Positions 17,827 to 26,267 of a stretch of DNA of 64,000 nt are shown one piece after another. How positions within the stretch are numbered: position 1 is the first letter of the stretch; each line of letters starts with the position of its first letter. The translations under genes were made by a program, and so were the position numbers. A model generated the notes under the pieces. The model had not been told where the DNA came from. It did no database searches and saw only the letters and a program-made list of their open reading frames with translations. The DNA comes from an uncultured Lachnospiraceae bacterium (lineage in GTDB: Bacteria > Bacillota > Clostridia > Lachnospirales > Lachnospiraceae): positions 1-64,000 of the forward strand of contig ONHF01000001.1 in NCBI GenBank assembly GCA_900317555.1. The letters run 5' to 3'.

Positions 17827-19039
17827 ATGGCAAAGTTTTTTACCTATGAAGAACGCTTAATGCTGCAGAGACTCCTGAAGGAGGGAATGTCCTTCAAGAA
17901 GATCGCTGCCCAGATGTATAAGGATCCGGCCACAATCTCCAGAGAAGTCCGAAAGTATGCCGTAGAAATCGCTACCGGAAAGCCCGGATATTCGTTTAAT
18001 GCCTGTAAGAATCGGATGTCCTGCAAGATCAAGTCTCCTTTGCTCTGCGGAAAAGACTGCACGAGAACCGGAGGCCACAACTACTGCCGCTTATGCCGCT
18101 GCAATGAGCATTGCCCGGACTTCGTTGAAGAGGTTTGCGCAGTCAGAGTCCATGTTCCTTATGTCTGCAATGCCTGTCCGACGATTGATAAGTGTACTCT
18201 GCTCAAGACTTTCTACGACGCTGAGAAGACTCATCTGAAATCTCATCAGGTAATCTCCGTGTCCCGGAGCGGCCTGTCGACCAGCGAGGAGGAAATCGCC
18301 AGACTGAACCGGATCATCACACCACTTGTGAAGCAGGGGCATTCGATTCATGAGATCTATATCACACATCAGGACGAGCTGATGTGCAGTGAGAAAACAA
18401 TCTACAACTATATCGATGACTGTCTTCTTGAAGTGCGGAACATCGATCTTCCCAGGAAGGTTCGATTCAGAGCCCGCCGTAAGAAACCGGAATTCAAGGT
18501 CGATAAGGGCTGTCGTCTTGGCCGTTCCTACAAGGAATTCGAGTCATTTATGGAAAAGAACCCTGATACGGCTGTCGTCCAGATGGATTCCGTGATCGGA
18601 ACCGCCGGAGGAAAATGCCTGCTCACGATTCATTTCGTGGAGTCGTCCTTAATGCTGGCTTTCCTTCGTGATGCCAATACATCCAGATCCGTGATCGAAG
18701 TTTTTGAAGACCTTGATGGACGTCTCGGCGGAAAGTTGTTTAACCGACTGTTCCCGGTGATCTTAACGGACTATGCCGAAGAAAAAACTATGCCCAATTC
18801 AGGATAAAACGGACAATGGAAGTGAATTCTCCAATCCAAAGAAAATCGAATGCCGGGACTACGCTGTACCCGGCTATGGATTACGCCGAACCAGCATCTA
18901 CTACTGTGATGCCGGCTGTCCTTACCAGAAAGGGGCAATCGAGGTCAACCACGAATTGATCCGTCGGGTTCTCCCAAAGGGGAGCAGTTTTGACAACCTG
19001 ACACAGGAGGATGTGACCCGAATGATGGGTGATCTCTGA
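17827..19039 (+). pseudogene. IS30-family transposase, disrupted and 3'-truncated
   Basis: The ATG follows GGAGG. The N-terminal helix-turn-helix (FKKIAAQMYKDPATISREVRKY), a Cys-rich middle and the DDE domain (AVVQMDSVIGTAGGKCLLT) match IS30-type transposases. At 18766-18814 a 43-bp segment flanked by two ACGGAC copies breaks the frame exactly between VILTD and NGSEFSNP. After it the frame resumes with the catalytic region and KGAIEVNHELIRRVLPKG. The C-terminus is cut at 19039, where the next gene begins. Inactive. Confidence 0.85.
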
Positions 19040-19596
19040 TGGCGGACGTATTAACGAAGGAACAGCGCCATAAGAATATGTCACACATCCGGGCAAAGGA
19101 TACGAAGCCGGAAATTGTGCTCAGAAAAGCGCTATGGCATAAAGGATACCGATATCGGAAGAACTGGAATAAAATGCCAGGAAAGCCGGACATTGTATTG
19201 ACAAAGTATAAAATCTGCATTTTTGTTGATAGCGAATTCTTTCATGGTAAGGGCTTTTATGGAGGATATGAGAGTGAAAAATACAAGAGTCTGGAAGAAC
19301 AGCTTCAACATAGTAACCATTCTGAATTCTGGCTGACGAAAATAAAAGAAAATATGGATCGCGATGAAAAGGTCAATAAAGAGCTCGGGGAAATGGGATG
19401 GACGGTTTTACGATTTTGGAGTAAGGATATCCAGAAGTGCACGGATGAATGCATAAAAGCAGTAGAAGAAATTGTCTTTGATAGAAAAGTTCAGAAAGAT
19501 GAACCCCTGCCTGCAGAATTCCGGAAAAAGCTACAGCTCGATTCACACTATCCGGGGAGTCTTGCGACCGGCGTTTCAGATGGCGGTAGACGATGA
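19039..19596 (+). CDS. Very-short-patch-repair (Vsr) family endonuclease
   Basis: Residues 1-150 match Vsr endonucleases: the opening KEQRHKNMSHIRAKDTKPEIVLRKALW, then MPGKPDIVLTKYKICIFVDSEFFHGKGF with the catalytic Asp and the metal-binding region, and MGWTVLRFWSKDI near the end. Vsr nicks DNA at T:G mismatches arising from m5C deamination, and variants occur in defence islands. No cytosine methylase is visible nearby, so it is orphan here. The last 30 residues run into the integrase remnant and are probably not native. Its start overlaps the broken transposase stop. Confidence 0.82.
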   Translation: MADVLTKEQRHKNMSHIRAKDTKPEIVLRKALWHKGYRYRKNWNKMPGKPDIVLTKYKICIFVDSEFFHGKGFYGGYESEKYKSLEEQLQHSNHSEFWLTKIKENMDRDEKVNKELGEMGWTVLRFWSKDIQKCTDECIKAVEEIVFDRKVQKDEPLPAEFRKKLQLDSHYPGSLATGVSDGGRR

Positions 19597-20368
19597 AGTG
19601 ATCCGGCTGAATCCTTTCGATTTTCAGGTGGCGTCGGTGCTGATCGATGACCGGGGGAGAAGGGAAGCAATTTCAAAGAAGGAGATGGAAAAGTTCCTTA
19701 AATTTGTCCATGACGATAACTGCTACTACAAATACTACGAAGCCTTTTATATTCTGTTTCATACTGGGCTTCGGATTTCAGAGTTTTGCGGTCTGACTGT
19801 AAAAGACCTTGATATGGAGAAGCAGATTCTGAACGTGGACCATCAGCTGCAGAGAAGGGGCGACAGCAGGTACATCATTGAGACAACGAAGACAAACGCG
19901 GGCACCCGCCGGATCCCGATGACAGGCGATGTGTATGCCTGCTATCAAAGTATACTGGAAAGCCGCAGGCCGTCGAAGCCCGAGCCGATGATAGAGGGAT
20001 ACACCGGTTTTCTTTACTACGACAAGAATGGAAAACCTCTGGTCGCCCTGCACTGGGAGCACTATTTTAGGAATGCGGTCAACCGTTACAATGAGATCTA
20101 CAGAGTACAGATGCCGGCGATTACGCCGCATGTATGCCGCCACACCTACTACTCGAACATGGAAAGGGCGGGGATGAATCCGAAGACGCTGCAGTACCTG
20201 ATGGGCAATTCGGACATCAGCGTAACGATGAATACCTACACGCATCTGGGACTGGAGGATGCGGAAAATGAATTACGGAGACTGTCGGAGATAAACAGCG
20301 CGCGAGAGGAACTTGACCAGATGAATGGAAAGGACTTCAGCATCGAGAGCAATGTGAAATTCGGATAA
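19536..20368 (+). pseudogene. Tn916-type tyrosine integrase, N-terminus missing
   Basis: The frame begins within the Vsr tail with TIRGVLRPAFQMAVDDEV and retains the whole catalytic domain: Arg in HTGLRISEFCGL, TNAGTRRIPM, the HxxR box PHVCRHTYYSNM, and the Tyr in TMNTYTHLGL. The arm-binding and core-binding N-terminal part (about 100 residues) has been replaced by the IS30/Vsr segment. It would have mobilised the surrounding island, which now looks immobilised. Confidence 0.8.
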
Positions 20369-20468
20369 CGAGAATGAGGAATCCGACCGTCCAAAGGCAT
20401 CGGAAAATAGTTGCCGGAGATACATAAAAATCAAATATAAGAAGTGATCAGAATGATCCTGTATTGTT

Positions 20469-20515
20469 AAGACCGGGTGGCAGATGCGATTGTGCAAATG
20501 CTTCCCGGGTCTTTT
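20469..20515 (+). terminator. Terminator after the integrase remnant
   Basis: AAGACC-GGG pairs with CCCGGGTCTT across a loop of about 24 bases, followed by TTT. It ends the rightward transcript of the island. Confidence 0.6.
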
Positions 20516-20551
20516 GTCGTCTCCGGTATCATGGTAAACTGAAAAAACAGA

Positions 20552-20808
20552 TAAAAAATGTATATTTGCCGGGCAGGCACTTTTCCCCCTGCGAAAACGG
20601 CTCTTGAATGTCCGCAGTATGTCACATCCTGCCACACACTGCCGCCCAAGGCCTTACTACCGGAATTTTCGGCTCATGGTGTACATTTGAAAGAGAAGAA
20701 GAAACCCCGCAAAGGAGCGCAGAATACGGCACTTTGCGGCATCTGAGGAAGGAAATATTATATGACGAGGATACTTTTTGTTTGCTCCACGGCAGCATCT
20801 GACTAAAT
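20552..20808 (+). repeat. Long direct repeat, copy B (phosphatase upstream region plus first codons)
   Basis: About 255 bp closely matches 23033-23280. It covers ATGTATATTTGCC, a CGGCTCTTGAATGTCCGCAG block, GGAATTTTCGGCTCATGG, the ribosome site and the first codons for MTRILFVC. A two-base insertion (TGCTCCACGG against TGCCACGG) and an early stop follow. The copies differ at scattered positions, so the duplication is not recent. The copies bracket the AbiE module. From here to 21027 no gene is seen. Confidence 0.85.
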
Positions 20809-21027
20809 GGTCAAAAACCCAGTATTTATGCGGGTTCCAGGCTACTGGGGCAGGACTTTTATCAACGTTTTATCAATATTAGGATTGAGAGCTTTTCGAT
20901 GCGACAAATAACAGAATATATCTTAGTGAAGCCTGGCGTTTACCTGTGAATTCATTGCGAATGAGGGGTAGGCGTCTTTTTTGCTTCAAAACAGACAATC
21001 TATGAATTAGGCCGTCTCCACCTTACC

Positions 21028-21150
21028 ATGCAGTATTGTCAAAAATAACAAAAAGTGACAATACTGCAATTGAAACTGACAATGACATGATGTATAGTAT
21101 ATTTGCAGTTACGACATTTTTATGAAAAAGTGACAAAACTGCAATATACT
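21028..21150 (+). promoter_or_regulatory. AbiE promoter with two inverted-repeat operators
   Basis: A perfect 12-bp inverted repeat GCAGTATTGTCA / TGACAATACTGC (about 21031-21068) lies upstream of a TAGTAT -10 like sequence. A second, imperfect repeat TTGCAGTT / AACTGCAA follows at about 21103-21145, ending just before the ribosome site. AbiEi antitoxins are known to bind such repeats and repress their own operon. Confidence 0.75.
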
Positions 21151-21166
21151 GAAGGAGGTGGCGGGG

Positions 21167-21907
21167 ATGAACGAACAAAATCGAATCACAAGCTTCTTGA
21201 AAGAAAACCCGTCGTTTACCACAAAGGATTTTGTTGGGATGGTAAAAGAATCCCAGGCAGCTTATTCGGACCGGAAGGCATACCGCATGCTGCAGGATCT
21301 TCAGGAAGACGGGCGGATCATGAAGGTTGGACGCGGACATTATTCAAAAACTTTCGTGAAATCGCCTTATCATTTCAAGGCATCCTCCCTGATGGATGAG
21401 TTGGTCGGTTTGATTGATAATGAGTATCCGATGATCACATATCAGACATGGGAGCTTTATCAGTGGAATGAGTTCGTGAACCACCAGCTGGCACATAACG
21501 CTTACTTTATCGAAGTGGAAAGTGGGTTGGAGACAACAGTCTTTGATATGCTGCTGGAAAAGTATCCCCGGGTGCTGCTGGATCCTGGTATGGAGGAGTA
21601 TTACCGGTATCGCGCGGACGATATGATTATCGTCCAGAAATTGATATCCGGAGCTCCGGCACCCCAACCGGGAAGCAAACAGGCTTCACTTGAAAAGCTG
21701 CTGGTGGACATATTCAGCCGGAAGCTGACAGGCCAGTTGATCGAGCGGGCTGAGTATCGACAGATATACGAAGATGCATTTGGCAAATATGCGATCAATG
21801 AATTGGCACTTTTTCGCTATGCCGGAAGGCGTCATATTAAATCTGACATCCGAAAATTTATTGAGGATGAGACTAATATAGAGCTGAGATCGGAGGAATG
21901 GACATGA
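21167..21907 (+). CDS. abiEi: AbiEi antitoxin (type IV toxin-antitoxin)
   Basis: The start follows AAGGAGGTGG. The 246-residue protein has an N-terminal winged helix (FLKENPSFTTKDFVGMV, then AYRMLQDLQEDGRIMKVGRGHY), which binds the operators and represses. A C-terminal domain is needed to neutralise the toxin in this family. The stop overlaps the abiEii start region, as is usual. AbiE modules cause abortive infection or stabilise mobile DNA. The two genes lie between direct repeats B and C. Confidence 0.85.
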   Translation: MNEQNRITSFLKENPSFTTKDFVGMVKESQAAYSDRKAYRMLQDLQEDGRIMKVGRGHYSKTFVKSPYHFKASSLMDELVGLIDNEYPMITYQTWELYQWNEFVNHQLAHNAYFIEVESGLETTVFDMLLEKYPRVLLDPGMEEYYRYRADDMIIVQKLISGAPAPQPGSKQASLEKLLVDIFSRKLTGQLIERAEYRQIYEDAFGKYAINELALFRYAGRRHIKSDIRKFIEDETNIELRSEEWT

Positions 21908-22947
21908 TTGATAAGAAAATCTATGATCTTAACTATATTCGTGAATTGCAGGCGAGGTACAAAACAGATCCGGGCCTATTGGAGAGGGTACTTTACGCAT
22001 TTGGACTTCTTGAGGCGCTAGTTAAGGTAGGGATGAAGTTTACCTTTAAGGGCGGCACAAGCCTGATGCTCCTGTTGGATCATCCGATCAGGCTATCCAC
22101 GGACATCGACATCATTGTGGATCCGGGGACTGATGTGGAGAGCTACATTGAGCAGGCGGGAACCATCTTCCCCTTTCTGCGAAAGGAAGAGGATATCCGT
22201 AAGGGGCGGAACAATATAGAAAAACGCCACTTCAAATTTATCTACTATTCCCCCGTCCGGCAGAGAGAGTTTTACATATTGCTGGATATTGTTTTCATGG
22301 AATCTCCGTATGACCAGGTTGTGACAAAGCCCATTCGTAATGATCTACTTGTCACAGTTCCGGAAGACCTTGTGGTAACCATGCCAACGATGGAATGCAT
22401 TCTGGGTGACAAGCTGACTGCTTTCGCCCCGCATACTACAGGTGTCCTGTTGGGGGAGGGAAAAGAACTGGAGATCGCCAAGCAAATGTTTGATGTAGCC
22501 GCCTTGGCAGAGCGGATGCAGGACCAGAAGCAGTTTCGTGCGACCTATGACAAAGCTGTTGTAGAAGAACTGGCTTTCCGGGGATTAGAATTGGAAAAAG
22601 AGAAAGTCCTGAAAGACACCATCCGGGCCTGTATCAGTATTATCAGCCGTGGCGAATATGATAAAGAGGACTATGTGGAATACCTGAAGGGTATCCGCTC
22701 CCTGACTGATCATATTCTTGGGAAGAAATTTACACCGGAAATCGCTGCTGAGAAAGCATGTTCAGTGATGTGTCTTGCCGCCAGTGCTTTGACACAGACG
22801 GATTATCCGAAGATTGCTGATGCAGCAGGATATGCAAAAGAACGTCTCGCAGACGATCAATACAAGCACCTCGCTTATATCCGGAAGAGAAATCTTGAAG
22901 CTTATGGCTATCTTGTGGAAGCTGCAAGGATGCTCGAAGGAGTTTAA
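21904..22947 (+). CDS. abiEii: AbiEii nucleotidyltransferase toxin
   Basis: The start follows GGAGGAATGGAC. The 347-residue protein carries the nucleotidyltransferase core FKGGTSLMLLLDHPIRLSTDIDIIVD, with the GG-S/T and DxD residues, and the ILGDKLTAFAPHTTG segment typical of AbiEii. Toxins of this family are GTP-binding or tRNA-modifying nucleotidyltransferases that halt growth. The protein appears intact, and the upstream antitoxin is intact too. Confidence 0.88.
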   Translation: MIDKKIYDLNYIRELQARYKTDPGLLERVLYAFGLLEALVKVGMKFTFKGGTSLMLLLDHPIRLSTDIDIIVDPGTDVESYIEQAGTIFPFLRKEEDIRKGRNNIEKRHFKFIYYSPVRQREFYILLDIVFMESPYDQVVTKPIRNDLLVTVPEDLVVTMPTMECILGDKLTAFAPHTTGVLLGEGKELEIAKQMFDVAALAERMQDQKQFRATYDKAVVEELAFRGLELEKEKVLKDTIRACISIISRGEYDKEDYVEYLKGIRSLTDHILGKKFTPEIAAEKACSVMCLAASALTQTDYPKIADAAGYAKERLADDQYKHLAYIRKRNLEAYGYLVEAARMLEGV

Positions 22948-23032
22948 TGTTTATTACATTACATAGCCCGATTATTATGTTCCTTTTATTGAGGCTTCTG
23001 GCATGATAGTGGGTACTCATGCCAGAAGCCTC

Positions 23033-23280
23033 TAAAAAAATGTACATTTGCCAGGCCGGCATTTTTCCCTCTGAGGAAACGGCTCTTGAATGTCCGCAGT
23101 ATACCACATCCTGCCGCCTGGGGCCTTGCTACCGGAATTTTCGGCTCATGGTGTACATTTGAAAGAGAAGAGAAAACCCTGCAAAATAGCGCAGAACACG
23201 GCACTTTGCGGCATCTGAGAAAGGAAATTTTATGACAAGAATACTTTTCGTCTGCCACGGCAATATCTGCCGCTCCGTCG
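23033..23280 (+). repeat. Long direct repeat, copy C (intact phosphatase 5' region)
   Basis: Matches copy B at 20552-20808 over the whole upstream region and the first codons of the phosphatase. This copy leads into the complete gene. Short TGTACATTTG motifs occur at both ends of the upstream portion (about 23042 and 23151). Confidence 0.85.
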
Positions 23281-23711
23281 GAGCACAATATATTCTGCAG
23301 GACATGGTTAACCAAAAGCACATCGCCGGACATTTTCTGGTCGACTCGTCGGCGACATCAGACGAAGAAATTGGAAATCCGATATATCCGCCGATGAAGC
23401 GTGCGCTCGAAGACAGGCATATCCCGGTCGGAAACCACCAGGCAAAACAACTCCGCAAAGCAGACTACGCCAAATACGATCTGATCATTGGAATGGACGA
23501 AGAAAATCTGCGTGTGATGCAGCGGATCTTTGGCGGTGATCCGGATGGAAAGCTGCATTATCTTCTGGAGTACACCGGTCAGCCCGACAGAATGATTGCC
23601 GACCCTTGGTATACCAGAAAGTTCGACAGGTGCGTGGAGGAAATTGCAGAAGGATGCGCTGGACTTCTCCAAAAAGTGATGCGTGGACATTGCCTCCGGC
23701 CTGATGCATAA
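23232..23711 (+). CDS. Low-molecular-weight protein tyrosine phosphatase
   Basis: The 159-residue protein opens with the catalytic P-loop MTRILFVCHGNICRSVGAQ (C-x4-C-R-S) and carries the general-acid Asp in IADPWYTRKFDRCVEEI. It would remove phosphate from tyrosine or arginine residues or small molecules. GAGAAAGGAAA precedes the ATG. It is the only complete copy of a 5' region found three times in 8 kb, which marks this gene as the island integration site. Confidence 0.92.
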   Translation: MTRILFVCHGNICRSVGAQYILQDMVNQKHIAGHFLVDSSATSDEEIGNPIYPPMKRALEDRHIPVGNHQAKQLRKADYAKYDLIIGMDEENLRVMQRIFGGDPDGKLHYLLEYTGQPDRMIADPWYTRKFDRCVEEIAEGCAGLLQKVMRGHCLRPDA

Positions 23712-23777
23712 TATTTGAAGCGGCAAACGGGAGCGCAGAAGTGACCAATACGCTGCCATGGAAGGAGAATCCGGAAG

Positions 23778-24914
23778 ATGGAAAACACAAAAGAAAAATC
23801 AAAAGTTTACTTCACCGATTTCCGCACAAGAATCGGTGTAAGTCTCACGAAGAAGCTGCAGATGCTGATCCGCGCGGCAGGAATCGGCACAATTGATATG
23901 GACGGCAAATTTGTCGCGATCAAGATGCATTTCGGAGAGCTGGGGAATCTTGCGTATCTGCGTCCGAACTACGCGAAGGCAGTGGCGGACGTTGTTAAGG
24001 AACTTGGCGGCATTCCGTTCCTTACCGACTGCAACACGCTCTATCCGGGCAGCCGTAAAAACGCGCTGGAGCATCTGGAATGTGCGCAGATCAACGGCTT
24101 CAATCCGCAGACAACCGGATGCCAGATCCTGATCGGCGACGGCCTGCGCGGTACGGACGACGTTGAAGTACCGGTTCGTAACGGTGAATACTGCAAAACA
24201 GCATACATCGGACGCGCCATCATGGACGCCGACATTGTGATTTCGCTGACGCATTTCAAGGGTCATGAGGCGACCGGTTTTGGCGGAACCCTGAAAAACA
24301 TCGGCATGGGCTGCGGTTCCCGCGGCGGTAAAATGGCGCAGCACAATCAGGGAAAGCCGCATGTTGACCAGGAACTGTGCCGATCCTGCCATCGCTGCGC
24401 GAAAGAGTGCGGTTCAGATGCTATTTCCTATGAAAACGGCAAGGCTTTTATCAATCAGGATCTTTGTAAAGGGTGCGGACGCTGCATCGGCGCGTGCTCT
24501 TATGACGCAATCAGCAATGATAACAGCAACGCGAATGAAATCCTTGGCTGCAAAATCGCGGAGTATACGCAGGCGGTTGTTGACGGCAGGCCGTGTTTTC
24601 ACATCAGTCTGATTACAGACGTTTCACCGAACTGCGACTGCCACGGCGAAAACGACGCGCCGATTCTGCCGAATCTTGGCATGCTGGCGTCGTTCGATCC
24701 GGTTGCGTTGGATCAGGCTTGCGTGGATCTTTGCCAGAAAGCGGAGCCGGTTCGCAACAGTCAGCTGGGCGAGCATCTCGCGGACCCGCATTTCCATCAG
24801 CATCACGATCATTTTATGGACAGCAATCCGAATGTCCGCTGGAAAGAGACGCTGGAGCATGGGGAGAAGATCGGGCTCGGCTCCAGAGAGTATGAGCTGG
24901 TTACGCTGAAATAA
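23778..24914 (+). CDS. DUF362-domain 4Fe-4S protein
   Basis: The 378-residue protein has an N-terminal DUF362 domain (KMHFGELGNLAYLRPNYA, FLTDCNTLYPGSRKNALEH, GHEATGFGGTLKNIGMGCGS). Two ferredoxin-type clusters follow at about residues 195-245 (CRSCHRCAKECGSDAI and CKGCGRCIGACSYDAI, each CxxCxxCxxxC). A C-terminal extension is His-rich (HLADPHFHQHHDHFMD). The role is likely electron transfer or cofactor-related; the exact reaction is unknown. AAGGAG lies before the start. Confidence 0.85.
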   Translation: MENTKEKSKVYFTDFRTRIGVSLTKKLQMLIRAAGIGTIDMDGKFVAIKMHFGELGNLAYLRPNYAKAVADVVKELGGIPFLTDCNTLYPGSRKNALEHLECAQINGFNPQTTGCQILIGDGLRGTDDVEVPVRNGEYCKTAYIGRAIMDADIVISLTHFKGHEATGFGGTLKNIGMGCGSRGGKMAQHNQGKPHVDQELCRSCHRCAKECGSDAISYENGKAFINQDLCKGCGRCIGACSYDAISNDNSNANEILGCKIAEYTQAVVDGRPCFHISLITDVSPNCDCHGENDAPILPNLGMLASFDPVALDQACVDLCQKAEPVRNSQLGEHLADPHFHQHHDHFMDSNPNVRWKETLEHGEKIGLGSREYELVTLK

Positions 24915-25149
24915 AGCTGAGAAGGAAGCAGGCGGCGGAAAACCGCCGCCATGCCTTAGAGACATAGAGACGCGCAAGCTGTAAATTGCAGGAAGTTTTG
25001 TTTTACTGATTGTATTTTTGCTTTCCGGAATCTAACATTATGAGCAGAGAAAAACTTTATCCGTTGGGAAGTTTTCCTCTGTACTCTCTGCCGGTTTCCT
25101 GCCGGCGGAATCCATCATTTCTCAATATCCTGTCTTAAGGAGGAAAGTC

Positions 25150-25980
25150 ATGAATCATCAGATCAGCTATGCACAGTTCTATCAATTTCTCAGAGAGCAG
25201 AAGAAGCAGCTTGCATTCCGGAAAGAAAAATTGCTGGAGGTAACAGATGTCAATGCAGATACGTATCTGTCTTCCTGCAAGGATCACAACACTTATGCTT
25301 ATTACATCAACAATATTCACAGGGGAAGCCGCAGCCGCGTCAGCCTCATCCAGACAAGTACTTCACAGCTTATTCCGCTTGCGGTGAATACAGCGAATAT
25401 TTTTCTGCTGGAGGACATCTGCACAATGCTGGAGATGATCAAAGCCGCGCTCCGGGAAGCGCCTGCCAGCGGCAGCCGGTATGAAAAGAAAATTCTGGAG
25501 AACAGGGGAATGATGTCTCTGCTGTATCAGCACAAACAGCAGGAACAGGAAGTCTGGATCCGCAAATGGGAGGAAACAAAGTTCCCTGAAAACCCAAGTC
25601 ATCCGGAAAATAGAATTGTACCGTCAGTTCTTGGAATGGTCCGCTCAAAATCGGAGGCGCATCTGGTTAACAAGCTTTACGAAATGGGCATTGTTGAGAA
25701 ATATGAGGCTCCGCTGTTTTTGGGCAGGGACACTATCTATCCAGACGTAACGGCTATAGATCCAAGAACAGGCAGATTTATTTATTTTGAGCACATGGGG
25801 ATGATTGACAATAATGATTACTTTAATGCAGCGCTGAAGCGGCTTGCGCTCTATCAAAGGAATCATATTTATCTGAATGTGAATTTGTTTGTTTTTACGG
25901 AAACAAAGGATAATCCCTGCGACTTCCAGTGGATGGACAAGGTGCTGGAGCATATCTTTACGATGCCTTTGCAGGAATAA
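25150..25980 (+). CDS. Hypothetical protein with a possible PD-(D/E)XK nuclease-like C-terminus
   Basis: The 276-residue protein has a coiled N-terminal half and a C-terminal part reading VRSKSEAHLVNKLYEMGI, then YPDVTAIDPRTGRFIYFEHMGM. The order E, PD and xEH in beta strands resembles restriction-like nuclease folds, but the third motif is not a standard ExK. AAGGAGG precedes the start. It stands alone between the DUF362 gene and convergent trpB2. Function is not assigned. Confidence 0.6.
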   Translation: MNHQISYAQFYQFLREQKKQLAFRKEKLLEVTDVNADTYLSSCKDHNTYAYYINNIHRGSRSRVSLIQTSTSQLIPLAVNTANIFLLEDICTMLEMIKAALREAPASGSRYEKKILENRGMMSLLYQHKQQEQEVWIRKWEETKFPENPSHPENRIVPSVLGMVRSKSEAHLVNKLYEMGIVEKYEAPLFLGRDTIYPDVTAIDPRTGRFIYFEHMGMIDNNDYFNAALKRLALYQRNHIYLNVNLFVFTETKDNPCDFQWMDKVLEHIFTMPLQE

Positions 25981-26047
25981 GACTGTTGCTGTGGGCGGAT
26001 GGGAATGATTCTTGGAGAGATTTCTTGCAGATCGGAAGGATTTCAAA

Positions 26048-26162
26048 ATTTGCAAGAAGGCATTCTTTACAAGATCACAAAATCGGAAATTTGCAAGAAG
26101 AATATCGGCAGGCCACAAGTTTGCTTCTTGCAAAAATCGGATATTCTGGAATTTGCAAGAAG
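26048..26162. repeat. Four copies of a TTTGCAAGAAG motif
   Basis: ATTTGCAAGAAG occurs at 26048-26059, 26089-26100 and 26151-26162, and in inverted form CTTCTTGCAAAAAT at 26124-26137. Spacing is 27-41 bp. ATCGG appears beside several copies. The array lies in the 287-bp gap between convergent genes, where no gene is seen. Confidence 0.7.
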
Positions 26163-26178
26163 CTCTTCGTGCAAAACA

Positions 26179-26255
26179 CCTCCGGGGGCCCCGGAGTTAC
26201 TGCCGCGCATACGCGCGAGCCGCCCCGGGCATCCGCCCGGCGCGGCTCACCACAC
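26179..26255. terminator. Two GC-rich hairpins between convergent genes
   Basis: CTCCGGGG/CCCCGGAG at about 26180-26197, then GAGCCGC..GGGC/GCCC..GCGGCTC at about 26217-26250. They lie 13 bp past the trpB2 stop and may end leftward transcription, although a long T run is lacking. Confidence 0.5.
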
Positions 26256-26267
26256 TTATATTAAAGG

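Noticed and set aside
20558-20802. Short plus-strand ORFs in repeat copies B and C
   Set aside because: They are not kept in frame between the two copies, so they are non-coding upstream sequence of the phosphatase gene.
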